The notes: generated from the letters alone by a model not told the origin. A stretch of DNA of 64,000 nucleotides from Halichondria panicea (GCF_963675165.1 NC_087383.1:2758979-2822978); one strand, 5' to 3'. Counted from the first letter of the stretch, positions 11,503 through 23,037 are shown. Numbers and translations are program-made.

Positions 11503-14460
11503 ATGGCCACTAAAGAGCAGAACCAAGGTATAAAGACTGTCATGTTTCCTATAAAGGATAAACCCAATGATTGCTAAAGCATAAAACTCTCATTGGTGAT
11601 TGCTAACCTTGTGTGCTTGCTTATCTATTCTCAGAGCTCACAATTGACGATCTGAAGACAGAAATGAAACTGACTGATGAGCAGCTCAATACAGCAATAA
11701 AGGAACCAGATCTACCCGAGTTAGCAGCATGTTTCGATAACACTGATGATTATCTTGAAAAGCTGGAGCTGTCGCCTGGACAGAAAACTGACGTCAGCGA
11801 AGTGAAGGCTAAAACACGTCTAAACCGCACTCAAGCCGGAATAAAACTTGCCCTAGAATACTGGCAGAACAAGAACCAACTACAAGCCACCTTCCAAGCT
11901 CTGCTACTCATCATACTCTCCCTGCTCAAAGGAGACGTTGCTGTTCAAGTGTGCAAGTACTTGTCTGACAAATGTGAGTCTGTTATGTGAGAGTGTGGTC
12001 ATTGTGGTACCATACGTTGTGGGAGTGATTGCAACCAAATAAGGGACTTTCAACTTAATTGCTATTGTTACACATACAATTCTCTATTTACTATCACCAG
12101 GAATGGTACTCACCTATTGTTTTGTTTCTCCAGACTCCACCACCTCGTGTCCCCACTCTCAAGAGAGGGTCCTGCTGAACCACAAGCTGTCCTCGTACAG
12201 GGACTACCTACAAAGTCGCTACAGAGAACCAGACTCCACATCAGCCACACAATGGCCTCCCGTCTCAACAAACAAAGTCTTTAAACTGGCCATGATTCAG
12301 AAAGAGAAAATACAGAGAGGAAAAATCGACGATGAATTTGTTAAACTAACAATCACAGGAAAAATTGACGATATTTTACTTAAAAAAACTCCGGTTAACT
12401 TGACGAACATTTTCTCTGAGATTGGAGATAGAAGACACTTTGTGTTGATTGAAGGAGCTCCCGGCTCTGGCAAGAGCACCCTTGCTCTACACATTTGTCA
12501 GGAGTGGGCAAAGGGGAAACTGTTCCAAGAATTCGATATTGCAATCCTTGTCAGACTGAGAGATCCCCTCGTTAGAGAAGCCATTACAATTTCTGACTTA
12601 CTTCCCTGCACAAACAAAGCGATGGCTAATGAAATAGAGACTGCAATTATGTCATTGTACGGCAAAGGTGTACTGTGGGTGCTGGACGGATGGGACGAAC
12701 TTTCTTCTGACCTCCCTAGAGACTCAATCATCAACAAACTAATTCGACCAGGCACGTCACAAGAACGTCCGCTACACAAATCCACCATGATTATAACATC
12801 TCGACCATCATCTTCGGCTGAGCTCCACCCACTAGTCTCGTCCAGGGTGGAAGTGTTGGGGTTCAATCCACATGAACTAGAACAGTATTTCACTGAGTGT
12901 CTGAAAGGTGACTCACAAGCTGTGCAGACTCTACTGGAGAGAATTCGAGAGAACCCAGTGGTAGAAGGTAGCTGCTACCTCCCCCTCAATGCTTCCATTG
13001 TCGTTAATTGCTTCCTTTCTGACAACCACTCCCTCCCAACATCCAACCACGGGATATTCACATCAATTGTCCAGAGCTCTCTCAAGAGATACCTCCAGGA
13101 GAAGTTGGGGAAGACCACTCCAGTGGGAGACATCACATCCCCAGACTCACTGCCCTCGGAAATCAGAATGCAGACCGTACAAATGTGTCAACTTGCATAT
13201 CATGGGATCGAAAAAAACAAAGCGACATTTACTGACAGTGATTTGGCCGCTCTTTGCATTACGAAGGACATTTCAAACGTTGGATTATTACAAACTGTTC
13301 CCAGTATCATTAGCGATGGTCATTTGGTTTACTACTGCTTTCTCCACCTGTCTATTCAAGAGCTACTGGCAGCAATCCACATCTCTCTCATGTCTCCCAA
13401 GCAACAAATCTCTGTATTCCAGAAGCTGTTTGGGAATCCTCGATTCAGTGCAGTCTTCCAGTTTTATGCTGGTATCACCAAACTGAGTACAAGTAGACCA
13501 ATCCTCAGCAAGCTACCTCGATTCTTGTGTCCAGTTCCAGCCACTGTTTTTGATCTGGTCAGAAAGGTTGTCAAAACTGAGAAAGAGAAGTATGGTGAGC
13601 CGAAGCCCCTTTTGTTGTCCCTCATCAATTGTTTGTACGAAGCTGAAGACTCGCGACTGTGTGTGTTTGTGGCTAATCTTCTTAATCACAATCTAAATCT
13701 TGATAGCACTACAATGAATCCTATCAACTGCCTCTCTGTTGGATATTTCGTATCAGCTTGTTCCAACACCAGTAATGGATTCACACTTCGCCTCAGAAGT
13801 TGCTCTATTAGTGAACAAGGCTGCAAATTTCTGGCACGAGGACTCTCCAAGTGTCCCAACTCTAATAATGATATTCCTACAGAAGGGATACACATCGCTG
13901 AGATTATCGAGAACACTATTTCAATATCTGAATTGGATTTGTTTAATAATGCCATTGGTAACAGTGGACTTAGCACACTCTGTGAGGCCTTCTCAGCGAA
14001 CATATCATTAAAGCGCCTGCACCTGACCAAATGCTCACTAACAATATCAGACGACAATGGAGCTGCCCTCTATCAACTTCTGAATACAAACAATTCCCTC
14101 GAATATCTTAATTTGTCTGGTAACACAGTGACTAGCTGTCGTCACATTGCTGCTGGACTAGCAGTCAATAAGACTCTGAGAACATTGGACTTGATTTCCT
14201 GTGAACTGACTGATCAGAGTATCGAGGAGCTATCAACTGGACTGATCAACAAGATTGAAGAACTGAACATATGGGGTAATGACTCAATAACAGAAGATGG
14301 AATGAAGACGCTTGCCAGACATCTAACCACCCACTGCTCTGAACTGACAGTATTGTGGATACCCGACCACCTAGGATCCTGTATCAAGACAGTATTCAGG
14401 GACGCTAACAAAGAGAGGAAGAGAAATGGACTACCCGAGATTAATGTACTATGTACTTGA
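11503..14460 (+). CDS. NLR1: Death-NACHT-LRR immune receptor, three exons
   Basis: Exons: 11503-11527 (MATKEQNQ), 11635-11973, 12134-14460. Donors are GTATAA and GTGAGT; acceptors follow TTCTCAG and TTTCTCCAG. Both junctions are phase 1, giving 896 aa. Exon 2 is a Death-fold domain (about residues 9-121; DLPELAACFD, a late Trp, ATFQALLLIILSLL, VCKYL). Exon 3 carries the NACHT ATPase: P-loop GAPGSGKS (about 229-236), Walker B LWVLDGWDEL (about 302-311) and sensor ITSRP (about 343). A winged-helix FLHLSIQELLAA motif (about 523-534) and RI-type leucine-rich repeats (about 670-870) follow. There is no signal peptide or membrane segment, so it should be cytosolic. Proteins of this architecture oligomerise on ATP binding and signal through the Death domain. 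No frame break is visible. The second intron was placed at the second of two acceptors because the first creates an in-frame TGA. Confidence 0.9.
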
Positions 14461-15040
14461 GACTTAATTGACCAATGAATTATTCATTCATTTTTATATG
14501 CCTGGATTGATCTAATGATTATTATACTCTCCTTTAATGATCTAGATATCATTAATGTGTATGCTATAGATATGTAATAGATTCATGTGCGTTAATTATG
14601 ATTATTAATTTATAATTAATTGATTGATTATTAATTGAGATTGATTGTTATTCATACAGTTTTGACAATTGATTTTAATTCTGCCATAATGCATTCAATG
14701 ACAATTTAAATGCATAGAGAAAAGCAGTGAAGTATTATATACTAGTATATATAATTATGTTAGACACTATAAAAACAAATGTTGTTAATTAATTACAACT
14801 TGTCAATAGCACAGCAATAACAAAGGCTTCTGATCTCCTTGGTAACAATGAACAATAACAGACAGACACACACACAGTCAGCTTTACCGTATCCCTCGTG
14901 CGGCTACGCCTCGAGGCATAACAAGGGCTTCTCCTTGGTAATAATGATAAATGCTCACATGCACAGTAAATTGTCAATGAACACATGCAACTAGTGAAAA
15001 TCCAATTTAACGCTCTGATGCCTTTTGTTCATATAATTAT
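14461..15040. other. AT-rich 3' flank of NLR1, with R2 tail
   Basis: Strongly AT-rich sequence with repeated ATTAATT-type words follows the stop. No canonical AATAAA is obvious close to it. At 14865-14920 a CA tract and the conserved GTATCCCTCGTGCGGCTACG tail of repeat R2 appear. The stretch from about 14610 is matched at 26950 onward, behind the broken NLR2. Confidence 0.6.
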
Positions 15041-15059
15041 GAGGAAGATGAGCAAATTA

Positions 15060-15690
15060 ACGTTCACTTTAGCCCTCCCAAACATCTTCTAAACATCTTC
15101 ATGATTGCCAGGCCCTCGTATTGCAGCTGAAGGAGGTCCTGTGTGGGGAGAAGAGAGGGCAGTGAAACACTTCAACTGGTATACACAACATTTCTGAACC
15201 TAGGGGAGTGTTAACATAGCGCTCAACGTTACACATAGAGGCATAAAATAAGTCAATAGCCTCACACTGAAATAGATTAGTAGTAGAATCTGGACAAAGT
15301 ACGTACAAGAGCAATAATATTAAGAGCACATGTCGATGATTATCATGTTGTTTGATCATAGTAGAGGGATTCCCAGAATAGTACATCAATGACAAGAGAC
15401 ATACGAAGCTCTTAACATCAATACCGTGACACACCAATGTACGCAGGAATTGAAAGCACAAATTCTACATTGACAGCCCATATTAAAGATCTAAGCACAC
15501 AACACAAGTATGTTAGTATCTGCTATGCACTCTCCAGTACGTAGGTAGAGACTCACAGAGTGGGTGGGGCATACCTCCATGGACACTGATGCAGATGATT
15601 GGTTTGATCACGTCAGAGTACGCATCAATACCCAGCTATCTGTCCGGGGGGTCCACAGTCGATGCTTGCAGGAAGAACTCTCTGTGGGGG
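15060..15690 (-). pseudogene. Exon fragments of an unidentified minus-strand gene, set 1
   Basis: Two exon-like blocks lie here. About 15080-15138, after a CACACAG acceptor, encodes DLLQLQYEGLAIMKMF. 15557-15681 is the counterpart of the intact exon at 32064-32187, but carries a TAG after the PPDR residues and a net length change (125 against 124 nt). The same two blocks repeat around the window. I do not recognise the protein. These copies cannot give a full product as read. Confidence 0.45.
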
Positions 15691-15799
15691 GTACAGTGAG
15701 AGTCATAATTATTAAGATTCAGTTTCGGAGTCATAAGATTCAGTTTCGGGAATAAATGTCATAGAAAGTCACTAATTGACTCACCTTTTTTCCAGCCGA

Positions 15800-16585
15800 G
15801 GTAAATGGAGCACAGCTATAGGTTACGTCTCTGTGGGGCATGTAAAAATAGTGGGGCATGTAAAAATTGATTGACTGAAATTGAGTATCAGGTTTTAAGC
15901 AACTAATAATGATTAATCTTGTTCAGCGCACAATCCATTCTACCCCCCGCCCACACACACCTGGTCAGTAGACAGCTGATTGCCTATCCACAACATCGAA
16001 GGATTTTATCGCAGCTATGTACTTCATTGTACAGCTGCAAGGGGAGTGACGTGTGATACAGTGTGATTCAATGAAAGTCAGTACAACACAGTTAGTGTAT
16101 GTTTACCAAAGAGGTACATGAGATTTTTCTGACAAATCATTCTTGTACTCTCTAATACACTAACAGGGTTTCATCTAGGATAACAAGTTGGGGGGGGGGG
16201 GGGAGATTTTTTTGCCCACTTTTGTTTAAATGATTACATCATGCTTAACTTGCTAATGTGATGACATGTAGTACTAATGTGATGATGTCATTAGTTATTA
16301 GATTCGCTAAATAATAACTTAGGTACTTTACTGGATACCCAATTGAAACAAAATTAAAATTCCTCACAATTTACCACAACCACAGACAAGTACTATCTAT
16401 GAATTAGATTATTTTTACACCACAACTGTCAAAGATAAAAATCACAAATGTACCTAAGTCATTTTGAAACATACCTTGTAACTCCCCCCCCCCCCCCCTG
16501 TACGAGTTATATGTTTGTGTTAAGCACACTTAACAGTGTACTCTAAAAGCTACATTTTGATAGTAAAAACTTGGGTATGATGTAA
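15800..16585. repeat. Module M, copy 2
   Basis: Near-identical to 1-780, including the exon-like block (about 15970-16040) and the long G tract at 16190. It differs by small indels, such as loss of the 'gggagtgcgtaagcgcg' stretch. Confidence 0.75.
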
Positions 16586-16587
16586 AT

Positions 16588-16870
16588 TAAATCCAATTTA
16601 ACGCTCTGATGCCTTTTGTTCATATAATTATGAGGAAGATGAGCAAATTAACGTTCACTTTAGCCCTCCCAAACATCTTCTAAACATCTTCATGATTGCC
16701 AGGCCCTCGTATTGCAGCTGAAGGAGGTCCTGTGTGGGGAGAAGAGAGGGCAGTGAAACACTTCAACTGGTGTAAGACAAATGAATACATGTACTTACAT
16801 ACACCGTACAAGCACAACACTATATACCTGACACAAGGCAGTAATTTTTTTCTTCTCCTTGGTAATGATA

Positions 16871-16906
<36 letters not shown>

Positions 16907-17500
16907 CAGCTTTACCGTATCCCTCGTGCGGTAATAATAGACACACACGCACAGTCAGCTTTACGGTATCCCTTGTGCGGCTACGCCTCGAGGCATAACA
17001 AGGGCTTCTCCTTGAATTGGATAAATGCTCACATGCACAGTAAATTGTCAATGCAAGCAATTTGCTAGTGAAAATCAAATTTAATGTTCTGATGCCTTTT
17101 GTTCATATAATTATGAGGAAGATGAGCAAATTAACGTTCACTTTAGCCCTCCCAAACATCTTCTAAACATCTTCATGATTGCCAGACCCTCGTATTGCAG
17201 CTGAAGGAGGTCCTGTGTGGGGAGAAGAAAGGGCAGTGAAACACTTCAACTGGTATAAGACAAAGAATGCATGTATTCTACATAACACAAAATCATATTA
17301 GTACTCCCTTTATTGCTCCCCTCACCTGGAAGACCAGCTCCACATTCTCTATCTGCCTGCCCAGGAAACGACCAGACACCTCAAACTTGCTCACATCCAC
17401 TGACCAGTTGCTCCGCCATCTGACAGCTCACGTGAATATATTTGCAACCGTGACGTCATCAACAGCAACAAAAATCACAAAGAAGCTCCGCTTGATAGTG
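16588..17500 (-). pseudogene. Duplicated exon fragments of the unidentified gene, set 2
   Basis: A block starting 'ccaatttaacgctctgatgc' and containing the DLLQLQYEGLAIMKMF exon occurs twice, about 485 bp apart (about 16590 and 17075). A (CA)n tract and R2 tail lie between them. At 17326-17402 a further exon (FEVSGRFLGRQIENVELVFQ, donor GTGAGG) precedes it in transcript order with matching phase 0. No complete gene can be built from this set. Confidence 0.45.
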
Positions 17501-17509
17501 TTGTAGGTT

Positions 17510-18720
17510 AGTGGCAATAGCTGAAGATACAGTCCTATAACTCAAGCTATAAAGTCTGATACTGGCTGCATAGGTGTTGTAGCAACCACCATGCCTTAAA
17601 TAATGCCATGCCTCTTATTTTTGAAAGAGGTTGCACTGTTTTTGTTACAAAAAGCTACCACCAGCCCCCCTGGAATTTTTACTGAGACGGCGCTTATGGA
17701 ATAACGGTGAGCGAGTACAAGTCAGTTTTAGCTGGTAGCTGTTGTACAAGCCTTTAGCTACAGTGTATGCTAAGTAAGGAACAGATTCGTTGTTACCAAA
17801 ATTTTTTGTCACTTGTTTTAGCATGCCTAGTAAAGCCACACACAATTTGAGTACAAGTAAAACTAGTGTTCAAGCTGGCGCTGTGCTAATGCCTCTCGCC
17901 ATGTTTTTGCTTTCGCTCAAAAGTATTAGAGTGTTATATTGGTTTCTATAATGAATTTTATATTAAAGTTAGCTTATTTATATAAAGTCACTGAGAAGAA
18001 AAGACTTATTTACATGCATCTATTGTTGTTATTATTTATTGTATTATGTGGCTTACCAGGACCTCAAGAAAGAAGAAAATTGATTCTTCTTCCAGGATCT
18101 GTAGTTCAGTGTATATAATATCTAAGAAGAAAATACCTGTGTACATGCATATTGTTATCAATATTGTTATATGCATGGTAGTGTTTTGTGGCTTACCAGG
18201 CCCTCAATACAAAGATGATTCTGCCAGGAGGATCTGGATCTGGATCTTGGATTTTTCTCACACAGGGAATGAGCGCGCATGCGCATTACATCCATAGGAA
18301 TAATTAAAGGGTGTGTCCAAAGAGATCAATTTCACAAATGGCTACTGCTAGCTAGCTGTTTTAACAGATATTTTCTGAGTATTGTAGCTAACAAAAAGCT
18401 AGCGCTTTAGTGCAAGGCTAACTCATATGTTGAATAGAAAGTTTGTGCGGACAGATGATGCTATGAAAGATTCTGAAGAGACTGCAACAGCCTTCAATGT
18501 GAGTCAAACTAGCCATAACTCGAGAAAGAAGCTTTAGTTTGCTAATCCACGAATCAAAACCCAAGGGAACGTGGCTAGAAGCCTATAGAAGCTGTTAGCT
18601 TTCGTCGCATTGCAACCGTTGAGCAGTTACAGCTGGAACAGACACACACACACACACACACATACACACACAGTCAGCTTTACCGTATCCCTCGTGCGGC
18701 TACGCCTCGAGGCATAAATA
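17510..18720. repeat. Non-coding; diverged copy of the 0.9-2.3 kb repeats
   Basis: From about 17870 the sequence parallels 935-2290: the 'gctgtgctaatgcctctcg' block, a relative of the 469-bp unit (about 17990-18320), repeat R2 (18340-18650), a CA tract and the R2 tail. 17510-17860 shows nothing I can identify. Confidence 0.5.
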
Positions 18721-18772
18721 TAAACAATATTTTAAGCATAACAAACAATATCTTAAACATAACCATTTAATC

Positions 18773-19507
18773 TTAGTCTAACTCAGGCTCTGATTCGGAC
18801 TGACTGGTTTGACTGTCACTCCCTGTATTTTGTCCGAACACCCAGTCGACGATGTCTTCCCCTTCTCTGTCTGTCAATCTGCCTGCCTCCACATCTTCTT
18901 CCAGAGATATAATGTGAGTTTCGTTCTGTTTTGACCCTGCTATGTTATTACCACAATTTAAACACTCACAGCCAATTGAACAATGCTTCCCCCTTTTCTT
19001 GCAGCCACACCGTCCAGTCAAACAACCTGTCGAACACTTGCATCCTTTAAGGAGTGAGTTGACTCGATCACGGACAGCCTGTACGTTGGTGGCAGTATCC
19101 CATTTAATGGTGAGCTCATTGTCTGTGATACTCCAACCGTAGTTTTCTAATGGCTCTAATGTCATAATGGGTTGATCAGATTGTTGCCACATGTGTAGAA
19201 CCCAACACGATCGCTTCCAATGAAGCAAAAGTGCATCATCAGATGGTATCATCTCGTTTTCAAATTTGACCCTGTCCCAAATATTTTGCCTTATATTGTC
19301 TAGCCAAATAGAGTGTTGTTCTTTAACTGTTAAATTTTGTTCAGACAATGAATGGTAATATGTAGCTGGTGAGTTAGTGTCAAATCCTGTTGCATGTTGT
19401 TTAAAGTAAGCTGTTCCCACCAGACGTACAAATGCTAAAAAACCCAATTCGTACTCTTGATTTGAAAGTCTTACATTTGCTAGGGTGCCTGGGGTCGAGC
19501 TTTCCAA
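18773..19507 (-). CDS. CXC-domain protein, probably transposon-derived
   Basis: A 244-residue open frame whose C-terminal third holds a cysteine-rich array (KGCKCSTGC, RCGCKKRGKHCS, GCECLNCGN), the spacing of a tesmin/TSO1-like CXC (CRC) zinc-binding domain. An acidic Ser/Glu tail follows. The preceding text (NYGWSITDNELTIKWD) is a recurring partner of this domain in high-copy invertebrate proteins that I regard as transposon-related; that part is recalled, not shown here. The frame has an ATG but may continue upstream into the block at 19564-19878 through an intron or a break. It is the only copy in the window. Confidence 0.5.
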   Translation of the reverse strand: MESSTPGTLANVRLSNQEYELGFLAFVRLVGTAYFKQHATGFDTNSPATYYHSLSEQNLTVKEQHSIWLDNIRQNIWDRVKFENEMIPSDDALLLHWKRSCWVLHMWQQSDQPIMTLEPLENYGWSITDNELTIKWDTATNVQAVRDRVNSLLKGCKCSTGCLTGRCGCKKRGKHCSIGCECLNCGNNIAGSKQNETHIISLEEDVEAGRLTDREGEDIVDWVFGQNTGSDSQTSQSESEPELD

Positions 19508-19563
19508 TCCTGAAGATATAAACTTAGTGTTCTGGTAAAAATATCGTAAAAATGTTGTTTTTC

Positions 19564-19905
19564 CTATTTTGCTAAAAAAGGATATGTAGTCACATCCACT
19601 TTAGCGCGTCGAAGTGCATCTTCTATGAGATCTTTGGGTTTACCGAGTGACGCTAGTATAGCATCTGTAACATTCCAATACACTACATATGCTTTTTTGT
19701 TAGGTTTGTCCCATTGTGGTGCGTATGTATCATCCCCTAAACAGCGTGTTATATCTTTTCTACATTTAGGACAAACCTGACGAGTGAAATCAATCTTCAA
19801 GGAGGCTGCAAGGGTACGTGCTGGCTCACTTCGCCAGTTGCTTGGACTACTCATATTCCCACTGACGCCATGGCACAACTCACATACTCCGTTGTCTGCA
19901 ACACT
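19564..19905 (-). CDS. Upstream zinc-finger-like part of the CXC element
   Basis: An open frame of about 104 residues (from the first ATG; it extends further upstream without one) contains two CX2C pairs (CELC, and CPKC in RQVCPKCRKD) and ends PFLAK* just ahead of the CXC ORF. Together they look like the remains of one mobile-element protein. A 57-nt gap with stops separates them, so they are either two exons or a broken frame. Confidence 0.35.
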   Translation of the reverse strand, partial: SVADNGVCELCHGVSGNMSSPSNWRSEPARTLAASLKIDFTRQVCPKCRKDITRCLGDDTYAPQWDKPNKKAYVVYWNVTDAILASLGKPKDLIEDALRRAKVDVTTYPFLAK

Positions 19906-19909
19906 GTCA

Positions 19910-20540
19910 CTGACTTCCCCAAAAGAAAGCTGCCTTCTAGTTTTTCGCTTACTAGCTAGACACTATTTTACAAATGTTTGTATTAATTTTTTATATCATT
20001 ATTGTGTGACACAACAAACCTGGAATGTCTATGATGTGTCCATAGTCTGTGTACGTGTGGTGCACTCCATCTTGTGGGACTCCATGTGGTTTGACATGGA
20101 AATTGTGGTCAAGTTTGCAAGCTCATAATTTTTGCTTCAAAGCTGGGTACAAGCAAAATGTTTTTGCAAAGTAATGCTCAAAGCTTACAAATTTTGTTGA
20201 TACCCATCACGTAGCTTCACTTTGTTAGCAAAATTTTTTGTCACTTGTTCTAGAGGAGTACTATCATAATTATGACATAGAGTGCTATTTGAGCTCGTGG
20301 AGCCAAACTTATAAAAGCTTAACAACTATTCTCGTGTATGCATGTAGACTAGGAACAGTTCTACGTGCCTGAGCTCGTTCGTGAGTGTATGTACAATACT
20401 TCGTAGAATATAAGTGTGTGAATATTTAATTACTTGTAGTATTAGCTTCATTTTGATAGCGGAAGTTGAACTTCCGTTGCAAATAAATTTGTGTACTTAT
20501 ATAGTACTTCCGGAATCTTGGCGGAACAACTGTGACGTGA
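19910..20540. other. Non-coding stretch
   Basis: No gene is visible. A short inverted repeat GGAAGTTGAACTTCC lies near 20460, with a related ACTTCCGG near 20503. Confidence 0.4.
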
Positions 20541-21780
20541 TCAACACAACATTTCTGAACCTGGGGGAGTGTTAACATAGCGCTCAACGTTACACATAGA
20601 GGCATAAAGTAAGTCAATAGCCTCACACTGAAATAGATTAGTAGTAGAAGCTGGACAAAGTATGTACAAGAGCAATAATATTAAGAGCACATGTCGATGA
20701 TTATCATGTTGTTTGATCATAGTAGAGGGATTCCCAGAATAGTACATCAATGACAAGAGACATACGAAGCTCTTAACATCAATACCGTGACACACCAATG
20801 TACGCAGGAATTGAAAGCATAATTATATTCTATTTAGTATATAGACAGCCCGTATTAAAGATCTAAGCACACAACACAATTAAGTATGTTAGTATCTGCT
20901 ATGCACTCTCCAGTACGTAGGTGAAGACTCACAGAGTGGGTGGGGCATATCTCCATGGACACTGATGCAGATGATTTGATTTGATCACGTCAGAGTACGC
21001 GTCAATACCCAGCTATCTGTCCGGGGGGTCCACTGTCGATGCCCACAGGAAGAACCCTCTGGGGGGGGAACAGTGAGAGTCATATTATGATTTAGTTCCG
21101 GGAATAAATGTCATAGAAAGTCACTAATTGACTCACATTTTTTCCAGCCAACGTAAATGGAGCACAGTTATAGGTTACGTCTCTGTGGGGCATGGAAAAA
21201 TTGATTGACTGAAATTGTGTATCAGGTTTTAAGCAACTTTTTTTAGCAGAATCTCATTGAACATCTACTTATTCAACGTATATATAACGTATAAATCACT
21301 TATTGAGCGCACAATCCATTCTACCCGGCCCACACACACCTGGTCAGTAGACAGCTGATTGCCTATCCACAACATTGAAGGATTTTATCGCAGCTATGTA
21401 CTTCATTGTACAGCTGCAAGGGGAGTGACGTATGATACAGTGTGATTCAATGAAAGTCAGTACAACACAGTTACTGTATGTTTACCAAAGAGGTACATGA
21501 GATTGTTCTGACAAATTAATCTTGTACTCTCTAATACACTAACAGGGTTTCATCTAGGATAACAAGTTGGGGGGGGGAGATTTGTGAGTGCGTAAGCGCG
21601 TCGCAACATTTGGCTAGGCCCACTTTTTATGTTTTTTTTATTTGATTACAACATGCTTAACCTAACGCATCACAGTAGAGATATCTACCTTTAGTTAATC
21701 ACATGTAATACTAATGTGATGATGTCATTATTCTACAACATGGGGGGGAAGAACCACCCTCCCCCCAATAGATGAAACCC
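20541..21780. repeat. Duplicated block: pseudo-exon set 3 plus module M copy 3
   Basis: 20541-20880 repeats 15185-15500 and 27690-28020 almost base for base. About 20937-21062 (minus) is the TAG-bearing version of the 32064-32187 exon. 21150-21780 is module M with its exon-like block near 21350-21430. Confidence 0.6.
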
Positions 21781-22194
21781 TGACAAACTGATATAGTACC
21801 AGAAATGCAACCTTTATATGGGGAAAAAAAAACGGGCAATAGTCTCTAGACACAATCGGCATCATGTATTGTGTATTTTGCCTAAGCCATAATCAGTACA
21901 TACTGTGTAGCAGGTCATTTTCGTGGGATAAAAAATCCGAGACAAAATCGTAGGCGTGGTGCAGCAGTGATTTTGTGTGTAAAAATTCCCTTTGCTTCAC
22001 TGCATTGCATGCGTTCCGGTCAACCATGCCTACGTTTTCGTGAGTGATAAATATTCGTCAAGGTTTAGCTTGCCCACGGAAACTATACCCAGGACGCTAT
22101 ATGTACGGTACGGTATACTGTACCACTTTATCACCTGTTTCAAGTACTCTTCCTTCTCCCGTTACTTCGTAGCACTCGAATATGTCCACCTCGT

Positions 22195-22315
22195 CCACTG
22201 CAGGCACACTGCTCTGCTCCAACTCCTTACAGCGATCCAGTGCCTTCTTGAGCTCTTCCTCCATCACAAGTCTCTCTTGCACAGCAGACTGGGTAATAGA
22301 TTGCATGGTGGTCAA
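22195..22315 (-). CDS. Coiled-coil exon A (unidentified gene)
   Basis: Encodes QSITQSAVQERLVMEEELKK then a heptad-like ALDRCKELEQSS. In this copy a TGTGTGTAG acceptor lies just upstream. In the other copies (about 32700-32822, 37740-37856, 53625-53742, 54590-54702, 59190-59298) the same place reads ATGACCACCATG and could be a start. It is strongly conserved across six copies, so probably once coding. No family is recognised. Confidence 0.45.
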
Positions 22316-22386
22316 CTACACACACAGGTATACAGATACAACCATCACAGCATCGTGGTAGTGGTACAGTAGTTATAATAAAGGTA

Positions 22387-22829
22387 CAGTAGACTCTCGT
22401 TATTCCGACTCTCTGAAGTACGGCCTGAAATGTGGCCAACTCGCTATTCTGTATACTTGCTGCCCCAAACTAGTAATTTTATACGTATACATTTTGGGTG
22501 TGGTTTAGCAGAAAAACTGTGTGTGGGGGGAGTGGTTGGGGTGTACAATGAGAGGTAGGAAGCGGGATGCTCATGAACACTACAATGAAAGTTATAAAAA
22601 AGGTAAACCGTTTTGTGAGCAAACACAGCTGTGGGATTACATTGTAATAGAGAGGAAATATGATTCATTATCTTTATTTGTTATCCTCGAGACAAAACCG
22701 CAAAATTAGTCATTAATATTCGAGGTAGGTTGATTTTAAGCCGCGGCTATTTTCTGAAATGCAAACTACCGCGCTCTTCTGGCCAAGTTGCACTGTCCCA
22801 AGGGTGGCCGGATTAACGAGAGTCTACTG
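22387..22829. mobile_element. Pogo/Tc1-like MITE, complete, TA target site
   Basis: The left end CAGTAGACTCTCGTTATTCC and the right end GGATTAACGAGAGTCTACTG are inverted copies with about one mismatch, flanked on both sides by TA. The 443-bp interior has no transposase. End sequence and TA duplication fit a non-autonomous pogo/Tigger-type element of the Tc1/mariner superfamily. It lies between coiled-coil exons A and B. Copies: 54772-55206, 59370-59530 (internal deletion) and 836-925 (right end). Confidence 0.8.
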
Positions 22830-22886
22830 TACATGTATTAATTATACAGTATTTACCGAGTGCAAACATGTACATGCTAAACTCAC

Positions 22887-23037
22887 ATCTGCCCTTGCTG
22901 TTGGCCAGTTCCAATTCTCTCACCAGCTCAGCCATGACACCCGGGTCCATGATTTGAGACCTCTCGGGCAGTATCTCCTCCAACTCCCTCAGCAGGTCAT
23001 CCTCTAGACATTGAATGGTCTCACTCTTCTCCTCAAC
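22887..23037 (-). pseudogene. Coiled-coil exon B, one-base insertion
   Basis: Same exon as 59588-59737 with CAG acceptor and GTGAGT donor, but 151 nt instead of 150. An extra C near 22893 changes the last residues (NSKAD becomes NSKGR). It would shift the downstream frame. Confidence 0.5.

Noticed and set aside
12103..12133. NLR1 exon 3 starting at the upstream ATG or at the first CAG|GAATGG acceptor
   Set aside because: Joining the phase-1 exon 2 to CAG|GA makes TGA at once. The pyrimidine-rich acceptor just before 12134 keeps the frame in NLR1 and NLR3.
12989..13486. 165-codon overlapping plus-strand frame within NLR1
   Set aside because: It is a shadow frame of the NACHT-LRR exon. The main frame carries all domain motifs.
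15099..15461. Minus-strand frame with LLILLLLYVLCPDSTT hydrophobic stretch, repeated at 20.6 and 27.8 kb
   Set aside because: It is conserved only because the block is duplicated. No splice signals or start context consistent with neighbouring exons, and it falls between exon fragments as intron.
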